Assembly (NCBI GenBank): GCA_029267645.1
Contig: JAJUIM010000158.1
Span: forward strand, 1-5,163
Direction of reading: 5' to 3'
Source of the DNA: Microbacterium sp.
GTDB lineage: Bacteria; Actinomycetota; Actinomycetes; Actinomycetales; Microbacteriaceae
DNA length: 5,163 bases
Of this stretch, positions 1 to 5,163 are shown piece after piece (position 1 is the stretch's first letter; every line of letters starts with the position of its first letter). A program made the position numbers and the translations under genes. The notes beneath the pieces were generated by a model that saw only the letters and a list, made by a program, of their open reading frames with translations, had not been told where the DNA came from and made no database searches.

Positions 1-373
1 CCTCCTCGAGGTCGGCGTAGTCGACGCTCGCGACGCGCACGCCGTGCAGGATCGGGAAGCGGTATCGCTCCTCGAAGCCCGCGAAGTAGCGCGGCACGGC
101 GTCGCGGCTCGGCTCTCGCGGATCCATCGCCGGCTGCGCCATACCGGGAAGGTCGAAGATGCGGTTGAGCTTCGCCACCTCGAGCGATTCCCAGCGATGG
201 CGCCAGGCGCCGCCGGGGCCGGGGTTCGCGTCGAAGACCACGAAGGTGCGGTCGGCGCCCGGATCCTCGAGCGCGCTCGCGAAGCCGTGGCGCTGGAGGT
301 GGTACGCGGCCGAGAGCCCCGCCTGGCCCGCCCCGATCACGATGACGGTCGCGGAACGCATCTGCTCACTCAC
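1..373 (-). CDS. FAD/NAD(P)-dependent oxidoreductase, flavin-monooxygenase-like (N-terminal part, 3' end outside window)
   Basis: The first 124 codons of a flavoprotein are visible; the rest lies beyond the left edge. Numbering from GTG at 373-371, residues 10-19 form the beta-strand plus dinucleotide-binding motif VIVIGAGQAG (GxGxxG) that holds the FAD ADP moiety. A second conserved block, GPGGAWRHRWESL (about 52-64), matches the GG-x-W...RW-SL segment of flavin-containing monooxygenase and CzcO-like proteins. The family uses NAD(P)H and FAD to oxidise small substrates in the cytoplasm; the substrate cannot be told from this piece. The start is uncertain. GTG at 373 gives the common VSEQ-type N-terminus, and ATG at 361-359 is four codons inside. 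Neither has a convincing Shine-Dalgarno sequence. The gene is codirectional with the GNAT gene but separated from it by a strong palindromic terminator, so it is probably not in that operon. The family call is fairly firm; a specific enzyme name is not possible. Confidence 0.85.
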   Translation of the reverse strand, partial: MSEQMRSATVIVIGAGQAGLSAAYHLQRHGFASALEDPGADRTFVVFDANPGPGGAWRHRWESLEVAKLNRIFDLPGMAQPAMDPREPSRDAVPRYFAGFEERYRFPILHGVRVASVDYADLEE

Positions 374-428
374 ACGGTGTGCAACGCTCGCGCCGCCCGT
401 GCATTCCCGCCGCCCCTCCGCCTCCGTT

Positions 429-484
429 GGGTCGCCAAAAAGGTGGGGTGTGTGCGGGCATACACCCCACCTTTTTGGCGACCC
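429..484 (-). terminator. Long palindrome with bidirectional intrinsic-terminator core after the GNAT gene
   Basis: Positions 429-451 and 462-484 are perfect 23-bp inverted repeats. Pairing continues inward through one G/T mismatch (452/461) and two more pairs, leaving a 4-nt loop at 455-458. The total is a 26-bp stem with one mismatch. The inner GC-rich hairpin is flanked by A5 at 437-441 and T5 at 472-476, so each strand has an A-tract, hairpin and T-tract, the layout of a bidirectional rho-independent terminator. The stem then continues outward with a GGGTCGCC/GGCGACCC clamp, which a terminator does not need. The palindrome starts on the base after the GNAT stop codon (487-485). Ending the GNAT transcript is the simplest role. 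It could also be a copy of a dispersed intergenic palindromic repeat. Confidence 0.8.
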
Positions 485-1567
485 TTAGGGAGAGGTGAGC
501 TCCTTCTGCCATCCGCCCTCCCAGAACACCGGGCGGAAGCCGACGGCCTCGTTCACGTCGAGCATGTAGCGGTTCTCCTCGGCGTTGAACGTGAACACGG
601 CGGGGGAGGTCGGAACGACCTCGCGCCACCGCAGCAGTCCGAGGCACTTCACGATCGTGCCGAGGCGGCGGCCCCTGTGCTCGCGCAGCACGAGCGTGCC
701 GTAGTTCTCCGTCGCCTGGGTGCGGTCGGGCGGCACGACGAGCTCGTTGAACGCGACGATCCGGCCTGTGGGGCGGTGCACGACGGCCGCGACGAGCCAC
801 AGCTGCCCGGTGCGCTCGACGCGGGCCTCGCGGGCGCGGATCCGCTCGGCGTCCCACGCGGCCTCCTCCCAGTCGAGGTCGCCCGAGGGCACGTCGGTCG
901 CCATGCGCGAGACGGCGTACGCGTACGCGTCGACGTGCTCGTCGGGCGTCGCGCCCGACCACCACACGGGCTCGTAGTCGGATCCCGCGTGCGCTGTCGC
1001 CGCGGCGAGCATCGACTGCAGCACCCCCGGATCCGCGTCGGCGCGGTACGCGCTCGCGCGCTCGACCTGGCCGAGCGCGTAGCCGCGGGCGAGCAGCGTG
1101 CGCACGTTCTCGTCGTCGCGCGGCAGGCCGCCGAACCCCGACGAGGGGCGCAGCACGTCGCGCTCGTCGAGGCTGTCGGGCCACACGGCCGTCGCGGCCG
1201 TCGTCTGCGCGTTCGTGCGGCCGAGCGCCGCAGCCTCCCGCTCGAGCCGTTCGAGCAGGGCGTCGGCGACGCCGCGGCCGCGGTGCGAGGGCAGCACGGC
1301 GTAGCTGAGGTCGACGTCGCGCGCGGTCGAGCGATCGAACTCGACGATGCCCGCGCCGATCGGCGTGCCGTCGTCCCACACGAGGAAGGGCGCTTTGACG
1401 CTGTAGCGCTGGTCGCGCATCGCGGCGAGCGTGACGTCGGCGTGCCAGACGAGCATGTCGTCTCCCGAGTCGGCGCTGTACGACGCGTTCACGATGTCGA
1501 TGTAGGCGCGCCAGTCGGCGTCGTCGGGCCGCTCGGGGATGTCGAGCGGCGTGACGGTCAGGTTCAT
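485..1567 (-). CDS. GNAT family N-acetyltransferase, tandem two-domain protein (360 aa)
   Basis: This is a complete cytoplasmic protein with two GCN5-related acetyltransferase folds in tandem. The N-terminal domain (about 1-165) carries a good acetyl-CoA-binding motif A at 91-104, VLPSHRGRGVADAL, with the R/Q-x-x-G-x-G/A pyrophosphate loop. The C-terminal domain (about 180-360) has the related but weaker VLREHRGRRLGTIVK at 293-307. It is followed by the NAEEN (328-332) and NEAVGF (339-344) motifs usual in such double-GNAT actinobacterial proteins. The family transfers acetyl from acetyl-CoA to an amine. The substrate is unknown: antibiotic, small-molecule and protein targets all occur in this superfamily. 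ATG at 1567-1565 is preceded by AGGAG at 1575-1571, close to the start (3 nt spacing). The gene lies 30 bp after the 93-aa ORF, suggesting cotranscription, and its TAA touches the palindromic terminator. Family confidence is high; a specific function is not inferable. Confidence 0.93.
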   Translation of the reverse strand: MNLTVTPLDIPERPDDADWRAYIDIVNASYSADSGDDMLVWHADVTLAAMRDQRYSVKAPFLVWDDGTPIGAGIVEFDRSTARDVDLSYAVLPSHRGRGVADALLERLEREAAALGRTNAQTTAATAVWPDSLDERDVLRPSSGFGGLPRDDENVRTLLARGYALGQVERASAYRADADPGVLQSMLAAATAHAGSDYEPVWWSGATPDEHVDAYAYAVSRMATDVPSGDLDWEEAAWDAERIRAREARVERTGQLWLVAAVVHRPTGRIVAFNELVVPPDRTQATENYGTLVLREHRGRRLGTIVKCLGLLRWREVVPTSPAVFTFNAEENRYMLDVNEAVGFRPVFWEGGWQKELTSP

Positions 1568-1597
1568 GTTCTCCTCACGAACAGAGAGAGGTCGCGC

Positions 1598-1879
1598 TCA
1601 TCGGGCGGTGGGGAAGGTCGGGGCGCCGAAGCGCGCGCGGTGCGCGGCGAGCGCCGTGTCGATGTCGCGCAGGGCGGCGTCGCGCGCGCCGGTTCCGGGG
1701 CGGTACCCCGAGACGTCGGGCGCGACCGGCGCGACGGGGCGGGTGCCCCACAGCAGAAGCGCGAGGCCGACGCGCATCGCGACGCGGTCGACGAAGCGGG
1801 TGCGCGGCGCACGGCCGCGCAGGATCTGGGGCGGCGCCGTGGGGCGCTCGAGAGACGGCGGATGGGTGGGAACAGACAT
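1598..1879 (-). CDS. Small hypothetical protein, 93 aa, upstream of the GNAT gene
   Basis: I do not recognise a named family. It is judged a real gene on three grounds. Almost every codon ends in G or C, as in its neighbours. AAGGA at 1890-1886 sits 6 nt before the ATG (1879-1877). The frame ends with TGA just 30 bp before the GNAT start. The protein has a Pro-rich N-terminus (1-19), a basic stretch RGRAPRTRF (21-29), and a short hydrophobic or amphipathic segment MRVGLALLLWG (35-45), probably too short for a full membrane span. A Pro/Val linker follows, then a helix-prone tail DAALRDIDTALAAHRARFG (67-85). No cysteines, catalytic motif or signal peptide is seen. It may associate peripherally with membrane or partner protein, but that is inference. 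It is probably cotranscribed with the GNAT gene. Confidence 0.72.
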   Translation of the reverse strand: MSVPTHPPSLERPTAPPQILRGRAPRTRFVDRVAMRVGLALLLWGTRPVAPVAPDVSGYRPGTGARDAALRDIDTALAAHRARFGAPTFPTAR

Positions 1880-2050
1880 ACGGGATCCTTCGTGCGACGA
1901 GGGGAGATGCGCGACGGCGGCGTGCCGGTGCGCGGAAGGGGAGGAGCGCGACGCGCGTGACGCGGCGTGCGCGGAGGAGTGCCCGATCGAGGGCAGTGTG
2001 CGGCGATGTGCCGCGGACGGGGCGCTCAGCTGGTGAGCGCGGGACCGGCG
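1880..2050. other. 171-bp spacer between the 30-codon ORF and the 93-aa gene
   Basis: I find no convincing ORF on the minus strand here and no clear -10/-35 pair for a separate promoter of the 93-aa gene. The plus-strand frames through it are GC-driven open frames without start-site support. It holds the AAGGA ribosome binding site of the 93-aa gene at its left end and a hairpin (2022-2040) near its right end. If the upstream promoter drives the whole unit, this stretch is an internal transcribed spacer, unusually long for a compact operon. Confidence 0.5.
2022..2040 (-). other. Hairpin 10 bp after the 30-codon ORF
   Basis: A perfect 7-bp inverted repeat, GCGCTCA / TGAGCGC, surrounds a 5-nt loop. 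It starts about 10 nt after the TGA of the 30-codon ORF on the minus strand. There is no T-tract after it, so it is not a standard intrinsic terminator. It could be an RNA-stabilising or attenuating structure, or chance in GC-rich DNA. Confidence 0.35.
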
Positions 2051-2143
2051 TCAGCCGATGCGCTTGCCCGTGCCGCGCAGATCTCGCTGAGCGGGGACGA
2101 AGGCCCAGCCGCCGCGGGCGGTGTTCGCAAAGATGCGGATCAT
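2051..2143 (-). CDS. Putative 30-aa small protein or leader peptide
   Basis: This short ORF reads MIRIFANTARGGWAFVPAQR followed by ten more residues (DLRGTGKRIG), ending in TGA at 2053-2051. Support is unusually good for its size. An AGGAG in the run GAGAGGAGAAGG lies 8 nt before the ATG (2143-2141), and a near-consensus promoter lies about 60 bp upstream. The peptide is basic (five Arg and one Lys against one Asp), has no membrane segment and has no cysteine. It has a single Trp and two Phe and no run of one amino-acid codon, so it does not look like a classical amino-acid-biosynthesis attenuator peptide. It is the first ORF after the promoter and precedes the 93-aa and GNAT genes. It may be a true small protein, or a leader whose translation affects downstream expression. 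I recognise no homologue. Confidence 0.5.
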   Translation of the reverse strand: MIRIFANTARGGWAFVPAQRDLRGTGKRIG

Positions 2144-2169
2144 GGGGCCTTCTCCTCTCGGTCCTCAGT

Positions 2170-2183
2170 GGGCGGTGTCGCCC
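2170..2183 (-). other. Small hairpin in the leader of the 30-codon ORF
   Basis: GGGCG and CGCCC form a perfect 5-bp stem around a 4-nt loop (ACAC in the minus-strand RNA). It lies within the expected 5' untranslated region, about 20 nt upstream of the AGGAG ribosome binding site. It is too small to call a riboswitch; it could modestly affect mRNA stability or translation. Confidence 0.3.
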
Positions 2184-2205
2184 GGATCTGTCGGTGTGCC
2201 TCACG

Positions 2206-2235
2206 ACAGTACGCGCGGCATGCAGGATCCGTCAA
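2206..2235 (-). promoter_or_regulatory. Likely housekeeping-sigma promoter for the minus-strand operon
   Basis: The -35 box TTGACG (2235-2230) is one base from the TTGACA consensus. After an 18-bp spacer comes the -10 box TACTGT (2211-2206), which keeps the conserved first T-A and last T. Transcription would begin near 2199, giving a leader of roughly 55 nt before the ATG at 2143. It is the clearest promoter in the window and points away from smc, into the 30-aa, 93-aa and GNAT genes. The call is from sequence only. Confidence 0.65.
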
Positions 2236-2296
2236 GAAACCTCTCAGGATCGCGGCGTGTCCCGCGTCGTTCAGGGGGAGCGGGTGGGCCGCCGAA

Positions 2297-2302
2297 TAGG
2301 GT
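2297..2302 (+). promoter_or_regulatory. Possible -10 element for smc
   Basis: TAGGGT fits the TAnnnT pattern used by actinobacterial housekeeping sigma factors and would give a leader of about 45 nt before the smc ATG. No good -35 box stands at 17-18 bp; the nearest candidate, TTCAGG at 2270-2275, is 21 bp away. This is a weak call; smc must be transcribed from somewhere in this intergenic region or by read-through from the left. Confidence 0.3.
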
Positions 2303-2331
2303 GTCTCGAAGGTCTCGGCGACGACGAACTC

Positions 2332-2341
2332 AGGGAGGGAG
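2332..2341 (+). promoter_or_regulatory. smc ribosome binding site, long spacing
   Basis: The purine run AGGGAGGGAG contains GGAGG (2334-2338), the only Shine-Dalgarno-like sequence before the smc ATG. It sits 15 nt from the start codon (12 nt if the inner GGGAG is used), longer than the usual 5-9 nt. There is no other in-frame start between the stop at 2297-2299 and the ATG at 2354. Confidence 0.6.
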
Positions 2342-2353
2342 CCGCGGGCGCGC

Positions 2354-5163
2354 ATGCATCTGAAGAGCCTCACCCTCAAGGGATTCAAGTCGTTCGCGCA
2401 GCCCACGACGTTCGTGCTCGAGCCGGGCGTCACGGCCATCGTCGGCCCCAACGGCTCCGGCAAGTCGAACGTCGTCGACGCGCTCGCCTGGGTCATGGGG
2501 GAGCAGGGGGTCAAGAGCCTCCGCGGCGGCAAGATGGAGGATGTCATCTTCGCCGGCACCGCGACGCGCGGCCCCCTCGGCCGCGCCGAGGTGCAGCTGA
2601 CGATCGACAACGCCGACGGTGCGCTGCCGATCGAGTACAGCGAGGTCTCGATCCGCCGCACGCTGTTCCGCAGCGGTCAGAGCGAGTACGCCATCAACGG
2701 CGAGGCGTGTCGCCTGCTCGACGTGCAGGAGCTGCTGAGCGACTCGGGTCTCGGGCGCGAGATGCACGTGATCGTCGGCCAGGGCCGCCTCGACACGGTG
2801 CTGCGCGCGACGCCCGAGGAGCGCCGCGGCTTCATCGAGGAAGCGGCGGGGATCCTCAAACATCGCAGGCGCAAGGAGAAGACGCTCCGCAAACTCGACG
2901 CGATGGAGCAGAACCTCGCGCGCCTGAGCGATCTCGCGGGCGAGCTGCGCCGGCAGCTGAAGCCGCTCGGCCGGCAGGCCGAGATCGCGCGACAGGCGCA
3001 GACGATCGCCGCGGTCGTGCGCGACGCGAAGGCGCGTCTGTACGCAGACGAGCTCGTGCAGCTGCGCACGCAGCTCGCGGAGCACGCGCGGGGCGAGCAG
3101 GAGCGCCACACCGAGCGGGTCGCGCTCGAGGAGCAGGCGGCGCACGTGCGGCAGCGGATCGCGCAGCTCGAGCGCGAGCAGACGGCGCGGGCCGTCGACG
3201 ACGCGCAAAAGACCGTCTTCGCCCTCGAGCAGGTGCAGGAGCGCCTGCGAGGCCTCTTCACGCTCGCGAATCAGCGCCTGTCGCTGCTCGGATCCGATGA
3301 CGACGCCGACCGGCCCCAGGTCACGGTGTCGCAGCAGGCGATCGACGCGGCGCACGAGGAGGTCACGCGGCTCACGGACGGGATCGGCGAGGCGCAGGAC
3401 GCCGTCGCGGACGCCGCGCGGGAGCTGTCGAAGGCTCGAGCCAACCTCGACGCGCTCGACGAGGAGATCGCGGCGCAGAGCGCCCTCGTGAGCGAGTACG
3501 ACATGCGCCTCACGACGCTGCGCGGATCCGCCGGGGCGGCCCGGCAGACCCTCGATGCCGTGCGCGCGGGCGTCGTGCGCCAGCAGGAGGCGCTCGACGC
3601 GGCAGCCGCGCGCCGCCGCGAGGCGCAGGAGGCGTTCGACGCGCTCGAGGCGTCGGCATCGGCCGAGCAGGAGGACGCCGCGGCGCTGCAGCAGGCATAC
3701 GAGGCCGCGCAGGCCGAGGTGTCGGCGGCCGAGCGCGCGCTCGAGGCGACGCGTGAACGCCACCGCGAAGCCGAGCGCGAGGCCGACGCGCTGACCGCGA
3801 AGACGGCGGCGCTGAGCTCTGCGCTCGACATCACGAACGTCGCGGGCGAGGTCGTCGCTCGCGGCGGCGAGGGCGTGCGCGGCATCGTGAGCGAGGCGGT
3901 GCACGTCGAGGCCGGCTTCGAGCGCGCGATCGAGGCCGTGCTCGGCCCGCTCGCGGAGGGCGTGCTCGCGGACGACCGCGCCGCGGCGTTCCGCCTCGCG
4001 GGCGAGGTGGGCGATGCCGGCACGCTGCACGTCGCGATCGCGGACGCGCTGCCGGGCGACGAGTCCGCGCCGCCCGCAGACGGCCTCGTGCGCGCGACCG
4101 ACGTCGTGCGGGCGCCCGACGGGATCCTGCGCGTGCTGCGCGCCGTGTTCGTCGCCGACGACCTCGTCGCCGCGCAGGGGATCGCCCTCGCGGGCGACGA
4201 GACGGTCGTCACGCGCGCGGGCGAGGTCGTGACGGCGACGGCGATCCGGGCCGGATCCGGCGACGGCCCCTCGCGCCTCGCGCTGCAGGCCGAGCGCGAC
4301 GCGGCTCTCGCGCGGCTCGAAGAGCTGCGCGCCGAGCTCGAGCGGCTCGCGGCGGAGCGCACGACGCAGAACGACCGTGTGCAGGCGGCGCGCGCGGCGC
4401 AGAAGCAGGCGCTGCAGCAGCTGCGCGAGCACGACGCCCAGCTCGCGCAGGAGGCCGAGCGCGTCAACCGCATCACGGTGCGCCACGAGGCGGCCGTCGC
4501 CGAGCACGACCGACTCACGGGCGACCTCGAGAACGCGCAGCGCGCCGTCGCCGACTCGGAGGAGCGCGTGCGGCGGGCCGACGACGAGCTGCGCGTCGCG
4601 CAGGAGCAGCCCCGCCCGATCGTCGACGCCTCCGCCCGCGATGGGCTCGTCGAGGCCGTCGATCGCGCCCGAGAGCGCGAGATGACCGCGCGCCTCGAGG
4701 TCGAGACGACGCGCGAGCGCGTCCGCGCCGCGGAGGCCCACGCCGCGCAGCTCGAGCGGCAGCGCGTGCGCGAGCAGGAGGCGGCCGAGCAGGCCGCGCG
4801 CCGCGCCGTGATCCGCCGCCGTCAGCGCGATGCGGCGCAGCGCGTGGCCGACCGGCTGCCCGCCGTGCTCGCCTCCGCGGATCGCTCCGTCGCGTCCGCC
4901 CGCTCGGCGCTCGCCGAGGCCGAGGCGTCGCGCCGCGCCGTGTCGGGCGAGCTGCGGCACCTGCGCGACCGAGACGCGTCGATCCGCGAGCGCCTCGCGC
5001 GGCTCACCGAGAGCGTGCACGGCCTCGAGATGCAGATCCACGAGAAGAAGCTGCACCTCACGAGCCTCACCGAGCGCGTGCAGTCCGAGCTCGGCATGGG
5101 CGAGGACGTGCTCGTCGACGAGTACGGGCCCGACCAGCCGGTTCCCGTCGACGCCGTGCTCGC
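2354..5163 (+). CDS. smc: Chromosome segregation protein SMC (N-terminal 936 residues; C-terminus outside window)
   Basis: SMC is the ATPase subunit of the bacterial condensin complex. With ScpA and ScpB it loads near the origin and extrudes DNA loops, aligning chromosome arms for segregation. The protein begins MHLKSLTLKGFKSF, the standard actinobacterial start, and an in-frame TAG at 2297-2299 limits upstream extension. Walker A is GPNGSGKS (31-38). The R-loop region is RGGKMEDVIFAG (57-68). The Q-loop glutamine is Q143 in VGQGRLD. The first long coiled-coil arm runs from about 168 to 500, with a probable break at GSDDDADRP (313-321). The hinge spans about 505-665, starting at GVRGIVSEAV, with an AGSGDG turn near 634-639. 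The returning coil follows and has a proline break (P753, P755). Family proteins are usually near 1,150-1,200 residues, so about 240 residues are missing, including the signature motif (LSGGE-type) and Walker B. No stop or frameshift is seen. smc is divergent from the small operon to its left. Confidence 0.98.
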   Translation, partial: MHLKSLTLKGFKSFAQPTTFVLEPGVTAIVGPNGSGKSNVVDALAWVMGEQGVKSLRGGKMEDVIFAGTATRGPLGRAEVQLTIDNADGALPIEYSEVSIRRTLFRSGQSEYAINGEACRLLDVQELLSDSGLGREMHVIVGQGRLDTVLRATPEERRGFIEEAAGILKHRRRKEKTLRKLDAMEQNLARLSDLAGELRRQLKPLGRQAEIARQAQTIAAVVRDAKARLYADELVQLRTQLAEHARGEQERHTERVALEEQAAHVRQRIAQLEREQTARAVDDAQKTVFALEQVQERLRGLFTLANQRLSLLGSDDDADRPQVTVSQQAIDAAHEEVTRLTDGIGEAQDAVADAARELSKARANLDALDEEIAAQSALVSEYDMRLTTLRGSAGAARQTLDAVRAGVVRQQEALDAAAARRREAQEAFDALEASASAEQEDAAALQQAYEAAQAEVSAAERALEATRERHREAEREADALTAKTAALSSALDITNVAGEVVARGGEGVRGIVSEAVHVEAGFERAIEAVLGPLAEGVLADDRAAAFRLAGEVGDAGTLHVAIADALPGDESAPPADGLVRATDVVRAPDGILRVLRAVFVADDLVAAQGIALAGDETVVTRAGEVVTATAIRAGSGDGPSRLALQAERDAALARLEELRAELERLAAERTTQNDRVQAARAAQKQALQQLREHDAQLAQEAERVNRITVRHEAAVAEHDRLTGDLENAQRAVADSEERVRRADDELRVAQEQPRPIVDASARDGLVEAVDRAREREMTARLEVETTRERVRAAEAHAAQLERQRVREQEAAEQAARRAVIRRRQRDAAQRVADRLPAVLASADRSVASARSALAEAEASRRAVSGELRHLRDRDASIRERLARLTESVHGLEMQIHEKKLHLTSLTERVQSELGMGEDVLVDEYGPDQPVPVDAVL

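Noticed and set aside
366..1379. A 337-codon minus-strand frame overlapping the GNAT gene
   Set aside because: It is an out-of-frame shadow of the GNAT coding sequence, Arg-rich, and reads through the palindrome. The in-frame GNAT has clear motifs and a ribosome binding site.
44..1960. A 638-codon open frame on the plus strand across the oxidoreductase, GNAT and 93-aa genes
   Set aside because: It is antisense to three better-supported genes, crosses the terminator palindrome, and gives an Arg/Val/Gly-rich protein without domains.
1938..1976. Clusters of GCGCG-type short palindromes in the spacer
   Set aside because: Such short self-complementary stretches are expected by chance at this GC content. 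No T-tract, conserved spacing or long stem is associated with them.
1575..2204. A 209-codon minus-strand frame covering the 30-aa and 93-aa ORFs
   Set aside because: It is a different frame from both, with Arg/Pro/His-rich low-complexity translation. Its presumed start lies at the predicted transcription start without a ribosome binding site.
1957..3300. A 447-codon plus-strand frame running into smc
   Set aside because: It is out of frame with smc, which carries the Walker A and Q-loop motifs. The product is Arg/Ala-rich with no domain.
3290..3330. Aspartate-rich break in the SMC coil considered as a possible insertion
   Set aside because: Short breaks in the SMC coiled-coil arms are normal. 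The reading frame and base composition continue without change.
2330..5056. A 908-codon open frame on the minus strand covering almost all of smc
   Set aside because: It is the antisense frame of smc. GC-ending codons on the plus strand remove stop codons from this frame. The translation is low-complexity Arg/Ala/Leu-rich with no recognisable domain or ribosome binding site, whereas smc is unmistakable.

Overview
The window is very GC-rich DNA, with codons ending overwhelmingly in G or C. The SMC protein has the N-terminus typical of actinobacteria, and the small-gene style also fits. I infer an actinobacterial chromosome, most likely Microbacteriaceae (Microbacterium-like), from protein resemblance and composition only. 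There are no rRNA or tRNA genes, no CRISPR array, no insertion sequence and no phage genes.

Layout, left to right. (1) At 1-373 on the minus strand is the N-terminal part of an FAD/NAD(P)-dependent oxidoreductase of the flavin-containing monooxygenase-like type, running off the left edge. (2) At 429-484 is a long, nearly perfect palindrome with a rho-independent-terminator core. It abuts the stop codon of the next gene. (3) At 485-1567 (minus) is a 360-residue tandem-GNAT acetyltransferase. (4) At 1598-1879 (minus) is a 93-residue unrecognised small protein with a good ribosome binding site, 30 bp upstream of the GNAT gene. (5) At 1880-2050 is a 171-bp spacer with a modest hairpin. (6) At 2051-2143 (minus) is a 30-codon ORF with a strong Shine-Dalgarno sequence. 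Upstream of it, at 2206-2235, is the best promoter in the window (TTGACG, 18 bp, TACTGT). (7) From 2354 to the right edge (plus) is smc, the chromosome-condensation ATPase. It is open at the 3' end, with 936 complete codons present.

The minus-strand genes look like one transcription unit: promoter, 30-aa ORF, 93-aa ORF, tandem GNAT, palindromic terminator. The oxidoreductase lies beyond that terminator and should be expressed separately. smc is divergent from this unit and shares a 210-bp intergenic region with it. The long open frames antisense to smc and to the GNAT gene are by-products of GC-rich codon usage.

I see no clear evidence of a new defence or mobile system. The points most worth a second look are the palindrome, the promoter-driven 30-codon ORF and its leader, the 93-aa protein, and a marked excess of GGATCC linked to codon choice.
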